From Promethearchaeota archaeon (lineage in GTDB: Archaea; Asgardarchaeota; Lokiarchaeia; Sigyniarchaeales; SOKP01): a stretch of DNA of 46,931 nucleotides. The stretch lies in NCBI GenBank assembly GCA_019894975.1, contig JAGXNO010000029.1, forward strand, positions 1 to 46,931, in the 5' to 3' direction. A program made the translations under genes and the position numbers. The notes beneath the pieces were generated by a model. The model was not told the DNA's origin. It ran no database searches and worked only from the letters and a program-made list of their open reading frames with translations. Below, one piece after another: positions 33,598 to 41,949 of the stretch; position 1 is the first letter of the stretch; each line of letters starts with the position of its first letter.

Positions 33598-34419
33598 TTA
33601 CCGGTTTTTAGGAAACCATTCTTTAGCAAAATCGACAATTTTTCGTTGAGAGATTAATCTGGTTTCCCCTATACCTATTTTACCTGGAATATAATTAATT
33701 TCTGACTCATAATCAATTCCTAGTTGTTCGAAATCATCACTATTATGATCCAGATCTTCATATTCTACCCAACTTCTTTTATTTTTTATGATCATTGCAG
33801 ATCCACTCTTAACATAATTTTTACCTGGGAACTCAGATCGATATTCTGCAAGATGCAAGGATGTATTATTATAATGATTGACACCTAACAACAAGATTTT
33901 TCCATCCAAATCATAAATGCGAGCAAGAGGAGAATCTTCTCCTAAACCTGATGTCAATTTATGATTAGCAGTAACTTTTTTTGCGTATTTACCCCAAGCT
34001 GCAAATGATAAAGAAGGATGAGCGCTTCTTAAAACATTAGGCCAATTTCTAAAGGTATCAGTTATTCTACCCATTTCTCGTGTAGGAGTTATTTCGGGTT
34101 GATACGCAGGCATTTGAGTTTTAATAATATCCCACCATTCTTCAGGTACGGGAGGATTTTCCCAATAAGTTGGATCTGAATTATCAGAAGAAAAAGTAGG
34201 CATTATCAGTGTACCATTTGTAGTGAGAATTTCCAATAAAGCCTGTATTACAGAAACAGGACCCCCAACAGTCCAACCTATTTCACTTAAAGAACTATGC
34301 ATTATAACAACTGATCCCGTTGTAATACCAAGTGTTTTAAAATCGTGTTTTAAAGAGGTTATAGTATTAGGAGTCTTTGTCTTTTTCACAATTTCTCCTT
34401 CAGACTTCTTTGCTTTCAT
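33598..34419 (-). CDS. Aminoglycoside N3-acetyltransferase (AAC(3)) family protein
   Basis: 273 residues, the family's normal length. Diagnostic blocks: VVIMHSSLSEIGWTVGGP near 38, LIMPTFSSDNSDPTYWENP near 77, TPTREMGRITDTFRNWPNVLRSAHPSLSFAAWG near 118 (the REMGxIxExFR and SxHPxxSFAAxG motifs), LLLGVNHYNNTSLHLAE near 185. The family uses acetyl-CoA. Only some members modify aminoglycosides; environmental archaeal members need not be resistance genes. It is codirectional with, and 108 bases upstream of, the GNAT array, and divergent from the permease gene. Confidence 0.9.
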   Translation of the reverse strand: MKAKKSEGEIVKKTKTPNTITSLKHDFKTLGITTGSVVIMHSSLSEIGWTVGGPVSVIQALLEILTTNGTLIMPTFSSDNSDPTYWENPPVPEEWWDIIKTQMPAYQPEITPTREMGRITDTFRNWPNVLRSAHPSLSFAAWGKYAKKVTANHKLTSGLGEDSPLARIYDLDGKILLLGVNHYNNTSLHLAEYRSEFPGKNYVKSGSAMIIKNKRSWVEYEDLDHNSDDFEQLGIDYESEINYIPGKIGIGETRLISQRKIVDFAKEWFPKNR

Positions 34420-34542
34420 AAACCAAAATAACCCTTAAGAAATAATAAAACTTTTGAATAAATCTATTCTTTAAGTCATAAAAGTTATAATATTTAGTTG
34501 ATCATTGAGAGAATTGTTGTTTGTGAGGTTGATTGACTACAA

Positions 34543-35574
34543 GTGAATTTACTTAAATATTCATTAAGACGGATTCTTGTCATGATTCCTGTGTTATTTG
34601 GTGTTTTGACTGTTACCTTTATTCTCTCGAGATCGATACCTGGAGATCCTGTCCTTGCATTAATACAGGCTCGTGGATTGCGGAATTTTCCTATAGAAGT
34701 TTATAATCAGACAGTAAGTCAACTCGGACTTGATGATCCAATAGTAGTACAATATTTTAGATTTTTAGAGGAACTGTTTACAGGAAATTGGGGTGTTTCT
34801 ATTTCTATTGATAGAAATGAGCCAGTTTGGGATCTAATTATGCAAAGACTACCACGAACAATAGATCTAACCTTATTCTCATTATTTATAGGTGCATATT
34901 TAGGTATTAAGCTAGGAATCAAAGCAGCAACTCATAGAAGAGAAACCCCAGATACAATAGTAAGAGGATTAGCTATTTTAGGAGTATCTATTCCAATCTT
35001 CTTCTTAGGCATGACACTTCAATATTTATTCGGTGTCTTATTTCCCATATTCGATCCCGTTGGACATTCAAGTGCGATCTATAACGATCCCCCATTAGTG
35101 ACCGGTTTCTATATAATAGATGCATTAATAGCAGGAGAATGGTATAAAATTGGAGATTATATCTGGCATATGGTTTTACCCGTATTTTGTCTATCGTTTG
35201 TCATGTTTTCGTCGATATCAAGACATACACGTTCGAGTATGTTAGAAGAATTAAATAGAGATTATGTCAGAACAGCTAGAGCAAAAGGATGCAAAGAAAA
35301 AGACGTAATTAAGGGGCATGCCTTACAAAATGCTTTGATTCCCACAATAACAATAGCCGGGTTCAACTTTGCTAGTGCTTTAGCAGGTTCTTTTTTCATT
35401 GAAGTAACTTTTGGGATAGTTGGGATAGGACAATTATTCATTGATGCAATATTTCTCACAGATTATTGGGTATTAACTGCATTGGTCTTTCTAATAACAA
35501 TTATTTTCATCTTAGTGAATTTGATAACTGATATTATTTATGCTCGAATAGATCCCAGGATAATGTATACTTAA
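34543..35574 (+). CDS. ABC transporter permease, dipeptide/oligopeptide type (DppB/OppB)
   Basis: Inner subunit of a peptide or nickel/sugar importer in the cytoplasmic membrane. 343 residues from GTG 34543. Six hydrophobic spans: one near 12-32 (RILVMIPVLFGVLTVTFI), then clusters near 105-125, 145-170, 210-230, 265-290 and 310-333. The N-terminal SIPGDPVLAL and QLGLDDPIVVQY belong to the DppB group, and the EAA loop that contacts the ATPase reads DYVRTARAKGCKEKDVIKGHALQNALIP. No DppC, ATPase or binding protein is adjacent, which is unusual, since these are normally in one operon. Confidence 0.92.
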   Translation: MNLLKYSLRRILVMIPVLFGVLTVTFILSRSIPGDPVLALIQARGLRNFPIEVYNQTVSQLGLDDPIVVQYFRFLEELFTGNWGVSISIDRNEPVWDLIMQRLPRTIDLTLFSLFIGAYLGIKLGIKAATHRRETPDTIVRGLAILGVSIPIFFLGMTLQYLFGVLFPIFDPVGHSSAIYNDPPLVTGFYIIDALIAGEWYKIGDYIWHMVLPVFCLSFVMFSSISRHTRSSMLEELNRDYVRTARAKGCKEKDVIKGHALQNALIPTITIAGFNFASALAGSFFIEVTFGIVGIGQLFIDAIFLTDYWVLTALVFLITIIFILVNLITDIIYARIDPRIMYT

Positions 35575-35641
35575 TCATTAAAGAATTAGTATTTTAGAAA
35601 AAAAGAAAAAATTTGTATTTTTTTAGAACAATTTTAATAAT

Positions 35642-35854
35642 TTAGATTATTGTCATTGCCAGGTCCATATCGTTAAGAGTTAATTTCTTTCGACCAGCGT
35701 GTCGGGTCATTTCAAGTGCTTTATTTGTCATACCCTTAGCTAACTTTTCTAAATAGTCAATTAGGGCATCAACAGCATCTCGAGCAACCATTTCAGCACC
35801 ATTATCTTTCATTAACTTTCGAACTGGACTCCAAGCAAAAACTTTCTTTGCCAT
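35642..35854 (-). CDS. Archaeal histone
   Basis: Chromatin protein forming dimers and longer stacks that wrap DNA. 70 residues: a single histone fold, AWSPVRKLMKDNGAEMVARDAV for helix 1 and loop 1, the long central helix ALIDYLEKLAKGMTNKALEM, and the conserved loop-helix TRHAGRKKLTLNDMDLAM. The loop RHAGRKK-T is the archaeal DNA-contact signature. Only a short N-terminal stretch (MAKKVFAWS) precedes the fold, so there is no eukaryote-like tail. GGAGG precedes the ATG. It lies between a permease and a GNAT gene. Confidence 0.95.
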   Translation of the reverse strand: MAKKVFAWSPVRKLMKDNGAEMVARDAVDALIDYLEKLAKGMTNKALEMTRHAGRKKLTLNDMDLAMTII

Positions 35855-36156
35855 TTTTTATTCCTCCACTTTTTAATTTTTAATATTTGTGTTAGTTTTT
35901 TTTTACTAAAAACTTCTTTAAGTTATAATACTTATTTCAAATATATAAGGATTACGGTAGATTTTCGATACTATATGTTTCGGTTAATAATTTCATCCGA
36001 TCGATAAAATAGCGATGTCCTAAAAGAACCTCGGAGGATATAGTTCTGAGCTCACAGATCCAAGATTTTTTTTAATTATTAATTATAGAGTGGACAAAAA
36101 TATTTGTAATGAGGAATTATCCCAAATCTATAAAAAATTAAGAAAAAATAATGAAA
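35855..36156. other. 302-base gap with a GC-richer island and a possible relic frame
   Basis: Bases 35990-36065 are visibly richer in G and C than the surrounding gap. On the minus strand 36071-35952 is open for 39 codons, reading SWICELRTISSEVLLGHRYF and on, ending ENLP-stop, without any usual start codon. It looks protein-like (possibly the tail of a decayed gene). The plus strand has AGAAC/GTTCT arms (36025-36046) that could instead mean a small RNA. Next to the histone, a TATA-like TTATATATTT (35940-35950, minus strand) could be the histone promoter. None of this is firm. Confidence 0.25.
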
Positions 36157-36723
36157 TTATAATTCTTTGCGCATTACATAGAGACCCTTCAGTTCTTTAT
36201 GAATTTTAAATCCTTCTGATTCATACAAAGCAACAGGTCCACGATAACTATGTGCATCTGATAATTCTCCTACCCTTGGGTATGATTCAATAATATCATA
36301 TCCCTCATTAGTATAATGTGAAATTGCATATTTTAACAGCTTTCGAGCGATTCCTTGCTTTCTATAGGCATGACCGATTAAAAAACATACAATACCCGCA
36401 ATCTTCTTTCCTGAATCTGAAGAATCATACTTATATAGTTCTTTAGCGAAATTATCTCTTAAATTTATATTACACCATCCTATGGGCTGATTTTCAGAAT
36501 AAGCTAGAAGACCATGCATTATACCAGAAAGAATTAAATTGATAGAATGACTTTTGTTAGCTTCTTTCGTTTGTTTTCCCCACTTTTTATTACTTCCAGC
36601 AAAGTGATAATAATGGCAGTAACATCCAGACCATTCAGGATTGTCAGCAAAAGCGACATTTTCAAAGTAGAAAAGCCAATCGTCAAGTAAGTCCGAACTT
36701 AAGGGTTTGATGGTAATTTGCAT
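36157..36723 (-). CDS. GNAT-family N-acetyltransferase
   Basis: 188 residues. The acetyl-CoA loop YRKQGIARKLLKYAI (near 117) is the Q/RxxGxG/A motif, followed by a strand and YESEGFKIHKELKGLY near the end, the usual last strands of a GNAT. It is not close to the four-copy array at 31-33 kb; the N-terminal half carries EWSGCYCHYYHFAG with two cysteines and histidines, a pattern I recall from GNATs annotated only as 'acetyltransferase'. Single gene upstream of the histone, same strand; gap 302 bases. Substrate unknown. Confidence 0.85.
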   Translation of the reverse strand: MQITIKPLSSDLLDDWLFYFENVAFADNPEWSGCYCHYYHFAGSNKKWGKQTKEANKSHSINLILSGIMHGLLAYSENQPIGWCNINLRDNFAKELYKYDSSDSGKKIAGIVCFLIGHAYRKQGIARKLLKYAISHYTNEGYDIIESYPRVGELSDAHSYRGPVALYESEGFKIHKELKGLYVMRKEL

Positions 36724-36812
36724 TTATGGTTCCTCTTTCCTTTTTGATTATTTTATAGTAAATAGAATTGGAATTTGAATTCTAAGATAAGAAATGTTAT
36801 TTATTTAATTAT

Positions 36813-37304
36813 TTAAGGATTTAGTTGAGCATCTATTTTGTTTTTTTTAGCACTTAAAAGGAGAGCAGGAATTATACAGAAGTACATGAGTATAAGGAGC
36901 AAAACTAGAAATCCGTTGTTAGCCAATTCCCCTAGACCGGGGGTATGATCATACATTTTATAATATCCCATAAGTCCAACAATTAACCAAAACATAATAG
37001 GTATACCGATTATATATAAAACAATTGCATAATAGCGAGGATTCTTTCCCCTTTTATTAATATTTCTTACACTTAAACTTAATTTTTCTTTTACTAACGT
37101 GGAATAGATGAAAGGAAAAAACAAAATAGTGGATACGATATAAATTAAAAAGAAGGAACCAGCATCTGACACTTCTTCAAAGTAACTATATATAGATTGA
37201 TTTAAATCAAAACTAATAAACACTAGAGGCAGAATAAAACCTATAAGTGAAATATAAAATATGGCAAATATCAACAAAATGATTTTTTTTTTATACAGCA
37301 TCAT
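36813..37304 (-). CDS. Four-span membrane protein, unknown function
   Basis: 163 residues with four hydrophobic segments: IILLIFAIFYISLIGFILPL (8-28), AGSFFLIYIVSTILFFPFIY (near 48-68), YAIVLYIIGIPIMFWLIVGL (near 92-112) and GFLVLLLILMYFCIIPALLL (near 131-150), with short charged loops (KRGKNPR). No catalytic motif. It is 89 bases upstream of the GNAT gene and codirectional, but a link is not obvious. Probably sits in the cytoplasmic membrane. Confidence 0.65.
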   Translation of the reverse strand: MMLYKKKIILLIFAIFYISLIGFILPLVFISFDLNQSIYSYFEEVSDAGSFFLIYIVSTILFFPFIYSTLVKEKLSLSVRNINKRGKNPRYYAIVLYIIGIPIMFWLIVGLMGYYKMYDHTPGLGELANNGFLVLLLILMYFCIIPALLLSAKKNKIDAQLNP

Positions 37305-37444
37305 TTATATGAAAATATTGATCCTTTATTTTCCTTTTTATTCCGAAAATCTGTTAACTTCTAGGAGAAAATAAGTTTTTAAAAATCATCAGAAATTACT
37401 TCAATTATTAATAAAATTGAATTTTTCTGGTATGGTTGATCTTT

Positions 37445-38512
37445 TTGAAGAAACGTATTGCATACTGTGGTGGAGATGGAGTTGGCCCAGAGGTTGTGGC
37501 AGAAGGTCTTAAAACACTTAAGGTTATATCTGATTATTCAGATTTTGATTTTGAATTTAAAGAAGCACCGGCTGGAGGAAATGTGTATAAAAAATTTGGG
37601 AAAAGTCTCCCTGATCAATCATTGGAGATTATTAAACATTCTGATGCTCTTTTGTTTGGAGCCGCAGGATTGCCAGATCTTCCTCCGGGGGTTGGTGAAG
37701 TTGCAGTATTAGAGATTAGGCAAGGTCTAGATTTATTTGTTAATTTAAGACCAGTTAAACTATATGAATCGTTGAGGGATAGATGTCCTTTGAAAAATGA
37801 ATTTATCGGAGAGGGAATTGATATAACATTTGTGAGAGAAAACACAGAAGGTCTTTATGCGAAGAAAGGCGCTGTTTTAAAGGATGATATTGCTGAGAAT
37901 TTAATGGTTGTTACTAGAAATGGATGTGAAAGAATTATTAGTTATGCTTTTGAGTATGCAAAACGAATGGACCACTCAAAGGTAACCTCAGTAGATAAAG
38001 CAAATGTATTAAGTCCAAGCATGCTGTGGAGAAAGATTTTCCATGAGATTGGTGACAAACATCCTGATATTGAAAAAGAGGACATTTATATAGACGCTTT
38101 TTGTCAATGGCTTATCAGGAAACCAGATTCTTTTCAAACTGTTGTAACGGGGAATATGTTTGGTGATATAATAAGCGATGAAGGTGCATTTCTAATAGGA
38201 AGTCTAGGAATGGCTGCTAGCGGTAATATAAATCCGGGGAAAGTATCAATGTATGAGCCAATTCATGGTTCCGCCCCAGATATCGCAGGAAAAGGAATTG
38301 CAAATCCTATCGGAGCAATATTAAGTGTTAAATTGATGATGCAAGAATCATTCCAATCTCCTGATATTGCTCAATTAATTGAAGATTCTGTAGAAGAAGC
38401 TCTAAATGAAGGACGAACCATTGATTTAAAGAATCCCCAAATAAAAACACTTACCACAATTGAAATGGGAAATTTAATAGTAGAAAAGTTAAAAATGAGC
38501 TTAAAAAGGTAA
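37445..38512 (+). CDS. Isocitrate/isopropylmalate dehydrogenase family enzyme (beta-decarboxylating)
   Basis: NAD(P)-dependent oxidative decarboxylation of a 2-hydroxy acid. 355 residues from TTG 37445 (TTG 37436 is possible; the protein then begins MIFLKKRIA). Motifs: RIAYCGGDGVGPEV at the start, NLRPVKLY near 107, substrate segment ITFVRENTEGLYAKKG near 130, DKANVLSPSMLWR near 190, metal-binding GNMFGDIISDEGAFLIG near 238, adenine-loop EPIHGSAPDIAGKGIANPIG near 275. The VRENTEG and NLRPV forms resemble isocitrate, homoisocitrate and D-malate/tartrate dehydrogenases more than LeuB, but substrate cannot be fixed by eye. Converges on the Roadblock-GTPase with an 11-base gap. Confidence 0.88.
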   Translation: MKKRIAYCGGDGVGPEVVAEGLKTLKVISDYSDFDFEFKEAPAGGNVYKKFGKSLPDQSLEIIKHSDALLFGAAGLPDLPPGVGEVAVLEIRQGLDLFVNLRPVKLYESLRDRCPLKNEFIGEGIDITFVRENTEGLYAKKGAVLKDDIAENLMVVTRNGCERIISYAFEYAKRMDHSKVTSVDKANVLSPSMLWRKIFHEIGDKHPDIEKEDIYIDAFCQWLIRKPDSFQTVVTGNMFGDIISDEGAFLIGSLGMAASGNINPGKVSMYEPIHGSAPDIAGKGIANPIGAILSVKLMMQESFQSPDIAQLIEDSVEEALNEGRTIDLKNPQIKTLTTIEMGNLIVEKLKMSLKR

Positions 38513-38523
38513 TATTTCCAATA

Positions 38524-40083
38524 CTAATACTTATCATCAATACTAGAAAACATTGCTCTCAGTTGGTCAAAAATATCAATTTGAAAATCTTCCCCAATCC
38601 TAAAAAAAAGAAGCTCAATAGGCTTTTGATTAAGCTGTTCATCAACATTTAATTCACCTATTATGTCAGACCAGCTACTGCGCTCCAAAGCCCTAATGCC
38701 AATTAATACAACACCTTTATCTTTAACATTTTTGATAATTCTAATTATCATGTCCTTCCACTGAGGATCAACATGGTCCTTACCTATTGCATCAAAAATA
38801 CAAAATACTCCATCAGAGCTGGAGACATCATCAATTGCAGAATAAAGGTGTTGTTTTAGTATCAAACCGTTTGGATACTGAAAAACTTGTTCATCCTCAT
38901 AATCTCTTACTGAAGAACTCTCACCTAATGATTTTATTTTAGTCACCATTTGGAGACCTGGACTCCATATTGTACTCTCTGTAATAAACGATACAGTTAA
39001 TACAATCTTTTTGCGGATAATTGAAGCCATTATTTCATACAGGATATTATGGCGTCGTTCGTCTTCAATTTCTTTACTCTTCATTACGTAGTGGTATGAA
39101 ATCAAATTGAATGCATCCTCCACGTTTTCACCAGTCAAAGCACTAGTTTCTATGTATGATAATTTTATCTTTTCTTCTTCAGATAACTCATTTGCTAATT
39201 GTACCCCTTCTTTATAAGCAACTTGTCTTTCGGTACTTAAATCTGATTTGTTTCCAACTATTATAATAGGAATTTCCTCATCACTAGTGAAATCCTTTAA
39301 TTCTTTATACCAACTTTTAATATTATTGAACGATTCTCTATTTGTTAAATCGAAAACTGTGAAAGCGGCTTGAGCTCCTGTATAATAACCCTTTCGAAAG
39401 CGGCGGAAATAATTCTGAGCTCCCAAATCATATAAAGTGACTCCAATCTCATTTCCAAAGAATTCAAAAGTGTGTGTTAATACATTGAGTCCAATCGTTG
39501 CTCGATAATCGTCCGTAAATTTATTTTCAACGAACCTACGATTAATAGAGGTTTTCCCAACCTCATGATCTCCCAAAATTACAAATTTAAACCGATATTC
39601 CCCTCGCGTTCCTAGCTTCATTTGGTATAATTGATTTTTTAATCTTTGCACATTTTCGGCTTCATATTCAAAATTTGGTACCGAAATTTGAATTATATCA
39701 CCTTCTTCAGCTGTTAATATTTGAGCTGTTTTCTCAGCTAAAAATAAGCCGTAAGGTGATAGCTTCTCAATTGAGGCCATATTATTTAAAACTAAGCTTA
39801 ATATTCGTTCCTCATCAACAGATATAAACAATAGACGATGATTTTCAGTATCAAAACTTGCATTTCCAAATCGCTTGAAGGAGAATTCGTTACGCATACG
39901 TTGTAAAACAGGATTTACAATAGAAGTTAAAACAGAAACCAATTCAATGTCAACATCTTTTCTTTTTTCACCAGCTATAATAAGACCTTCACTATCGGAT
40001 ACAATAACCGCTTCAACTTCTGTATTTAACTCTAGAAATTTATTAAAGAAGTCAACAAATAATTTATTTTTACGTAATACCAA
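38524..40083 (-). CDS. Roadblock/LC7-Ras-like GTPase fusion, copy 2
   Basis: 519 residues, cytosolic. Residues 1-125 form a Roadblock/LC7 (MglB-like) domain (EAVIVSDSEGLIIAGEK, SFDTENHRLLFISVDEERILSLVLNN). Residues 160-335 form a Ras/Rab-like GTPase: G1 GDHEVGKTS at 171-179, G2 TIG near 196, G3 DLGAQ at 219-223, G4 NKSD at 278-281, G5 ETSAL at 312-316. G3 departs from the usual DxAGQ: Ala and Gly are swapped. Residues 355-519 are a further domain with SDGVFCIFDAIGKDHVDP and GVVLIGIRALERSSW, which read like the second half of a GTPase fold without nucleotide motifs. A fused switch with its own Roadblock partner; tandem copy upstream. Confidence 0.88.
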   Translation of the reverse strand: MVLRKNKLFVDFFNKFLELNTEVEAVIVSDSEGLIIAGEKRKDVDIELVSVLTSIVNPVLQRMRNEFSFKRFGNASFDTENHRLLFISVDEERILSLVLNNMASIEKLSPYGLFLAEKTAQILTAEEGDIIQISVPNFEYEAENVQRLKNQLYQMKLGTRGEYRFKFVILGDHEVGKTSINRRFVENKFTDDYRATIGLNVLTHTFEFFGNEIGVTLYDLGAQNYFRRFRKGYYTGAQAAFTVFDLTNRESFNNIKSWYKELKDFTSDEEIPIIIVGNKSDLSTERQVAYKEGVQLANELSEEEKIKLSYIETSALTGENVEDAFNLISYHYVMKSKEIEDERRHNILYEIMASIIRKKIVLTVSFITESTIWSPGLQMVTKIKSLGESSSVRDYEDEQVFQYPNGLILKQHLYSAIDDVSSSDGVFCIFDAIGKDHVDPQWKDMIIRIIKNVKDKGVVLIGIRALERSSWSDIIGELNVDEQLNQKPIELLFFRIGEDFQIDIFDQLRAMFSSIDDKY

Positions 40084-40168
40084 GGATACTCCCCTGTTTC
40101 TTATTACATATATGATAAAAATGCTACTTATTAATTTTTTTTATTTTACACTTATATTTTAATTTATA

Positions 40169-41755
40169 TTAAAGGTATTTAATTGTATTTAACATAACTT
40201 TAAGTTGATCATATATTTCTAGCCTATATTCGACACCTATTTTGAAGAATAATAGTGATATCATCTTTTGTTCTAATAATTCGTTTACATCGAATTCTTC
40301 CATTATTCGGGACCAATTACTTTTTTCAGTAACCCTAATCCCAATTAAAACTACCTTATTCTCATCTATATCGTTTATAATTTTAGTAACAACATCTCTC
40401 CATTCTGGATCTATATGGTCTTCATAACGGGCGTCAAATATACAAAAAACACCATCAGATTTTGAGACATCAAAATTTGTGTAGAGATAATTCCGGATCA
40501 TAACCCCATTTGAGAATTTGTATTTTTTTTCATCGTAATCATCTTTTATCTTTTCAAGCTTATACTCACTATTAATATCTGAAAGTATTTGTAAACCCGG
40601 GCTCCAGAATTCATTTTCGGATATAACACTCAATGTTAACAGGTTTTCTAAATTTACTCCCTGTTTCTTTCTTTTCTCTAAAATTAAATTCAGTTCTTCT
40701 AATAAATCAAGTTTAACCCTTTCCTCTTCCTCTTTTCTGCTATGAGATATATAGTGATACGCGATTAAGGTGAAAGCATCTTCAACGTTCGCTCCTGTTA
40801 GAGCGCTTGTTTCAATGTATGACACGTTAATGTTTGATAATTCAGATAATTCGTTAGCTAAATTAACTCCATCTTGATATGATACTTCTCTTTCAATAGT
40901 TAAGTCCGATTTATTTCCCACTATTATCATCGGGATTTCTCTCCCTTGAATGAATTTTTCTAATTCATCATACCACACTTTAACATCTTCATATGTCTTT
41001 TTATTCCTAAGATCGAATACAATGAACGCAGCTTGTGCCCCCAAATAATAGGTCTGGCGGAATCTTGCGAAGAAACTCTGAGCACCCACGTCCCATAGAC
41101 TATAAACTATTTTATTTCCATAGAATTCTATGTTATGGCTTAATATATTCAATCCAATCGTAGCCCGATAATCAGTAGAGAATTTATTTTCCACGAATCT
41201 TCTTACTAATGATGTCTTTCCTACTTCATGATCACCTATTATAATAAACTTGAATCGATATGTGCCACCCTGATCTAACCTCATTTGATAAATTTGATTC
41301 CTAACTCTTTCTTCTGTAGCAGAAGCATCAGTTTCATATTCAAAATGAGGAATTGTCATTTGGATATTATCACCTTCCTCAGCATTGAGTATCTGAACTG
41401 CTTTTTCAGCAAGAAGGTATGCATATGGAGAGGCTTTATCAACTGAAGCCATATTATTCAGTACAACACTCAGGGTTCTTCGCTCATCTAAAGATATAAA
41501 TAATAGTCTGTGAAATTCTGTATCAAAACTAGCGGTACCAAACTCTCTGAAAGCAAATTCATCACGAATCCTTTCCAATATGGGATTGATAATCGATGTC
41601 AAAACTGATACAATTTCTAAATTAATATTTTGTCTTTTTTCACTGGCTATAACTAAACCTTGGTGATCACTTACTATTACGGCTTCTACATCTTTATTAA
41701 TTTCTAAGAAAATACTAAATAATTCTACAAAAAGTTCATTTCTATTTACAGACAA
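40169..41755 (-). CDS. Roadblock/LC7-Ras-like GTPase fusion, copy 1
   Basis: 528 residues with the same three-domain plan as the following gene: Roadblock (EAVIVSDHQGLVIASEK, SFDTEFHRLLFISLDERRTLSVVLNN), Ras-like GTPase (G1 GDHEVGKTS near 174, G3 DVGAQ, G4 NKSD, G5 ETSAL), C-terminal pseudo-GTPase-like domain (SDGVFCIFDARYEDHIDP, KVVLIGIRVTEKSNW). The swapped G3 occurs here too, so it is a shared trait rather than a single error. Copy 2 begins 85 bases downstream on the same strand. The gene is divergent from the RING-TPR gene across a 194-base AT-rich gap likely holding both promoters. Confidence 0.88.
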   Translation of the reverse strand: MSVNRNELFVELFSIFLEINKDVEAVIVSDHQGLVIASEKRQNINLEIVSVLTSIINPILERIRDEFAFREFGTASFDTEFHRLLFISLDERRTLSVVLNNMASVDKASPYAYLLAEKAVQILNAEEGDNIQMTIPHFEYETDASATEERVRNQIYQMRLDQGGTYRFKFIIIGDHEVGKTSLVRRFVENKFSTDYRATIGLNILSHNIEFYGNKIVYSLWDVGAQSFFARFRQTYYLGAQAAFIVFDLRNKKTYEDVKVWYDELEKFIQGREIPMIIVGNKSDLTIEREVSYQDGVNLANELSELSNINVSYIETSALTGANVEDAFTLIAYHYISHSRKEEEERVKLDLLEELNLILEKRKKQGVNLENLLTLSVISENEFWSPGLQILSDINSEYKLEKIKDDYDEKKYKFSNGVMIRNYLYTNFDVSKSDGVFCIFDARYEDHIDPEWRDVVTKIINDIDENKVVLIGIRVTEKSNWSRIMEEFDVNELLEQKMISLLFFKIGVEYRLEIYDQLKVMLNTIKYL

Positions 41756-41949
41756 GAATTATCCAACCAATAACCATTTTTTATGGTGAAAACTATATTC
41801 TTAACAATATAGTAACATAAGGACTATATAATTTTTTATCATACGAATACCAAATAGATATTATTAAAAGTCTCTAGTCTATAATTTTAATATAAAAATT
41901 TTATTGGATATAAGGGATAAGTAATTAAAAGGCTTACAACAAAGCTATC

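Noticed and set aside
36012..36052. C/D box small RNA in the histone upstream gap
   Set aside because: A CTGA is present, but the C box would be GCGATGT, a poor match to RUGAUGA, and no terminal stem closes it.
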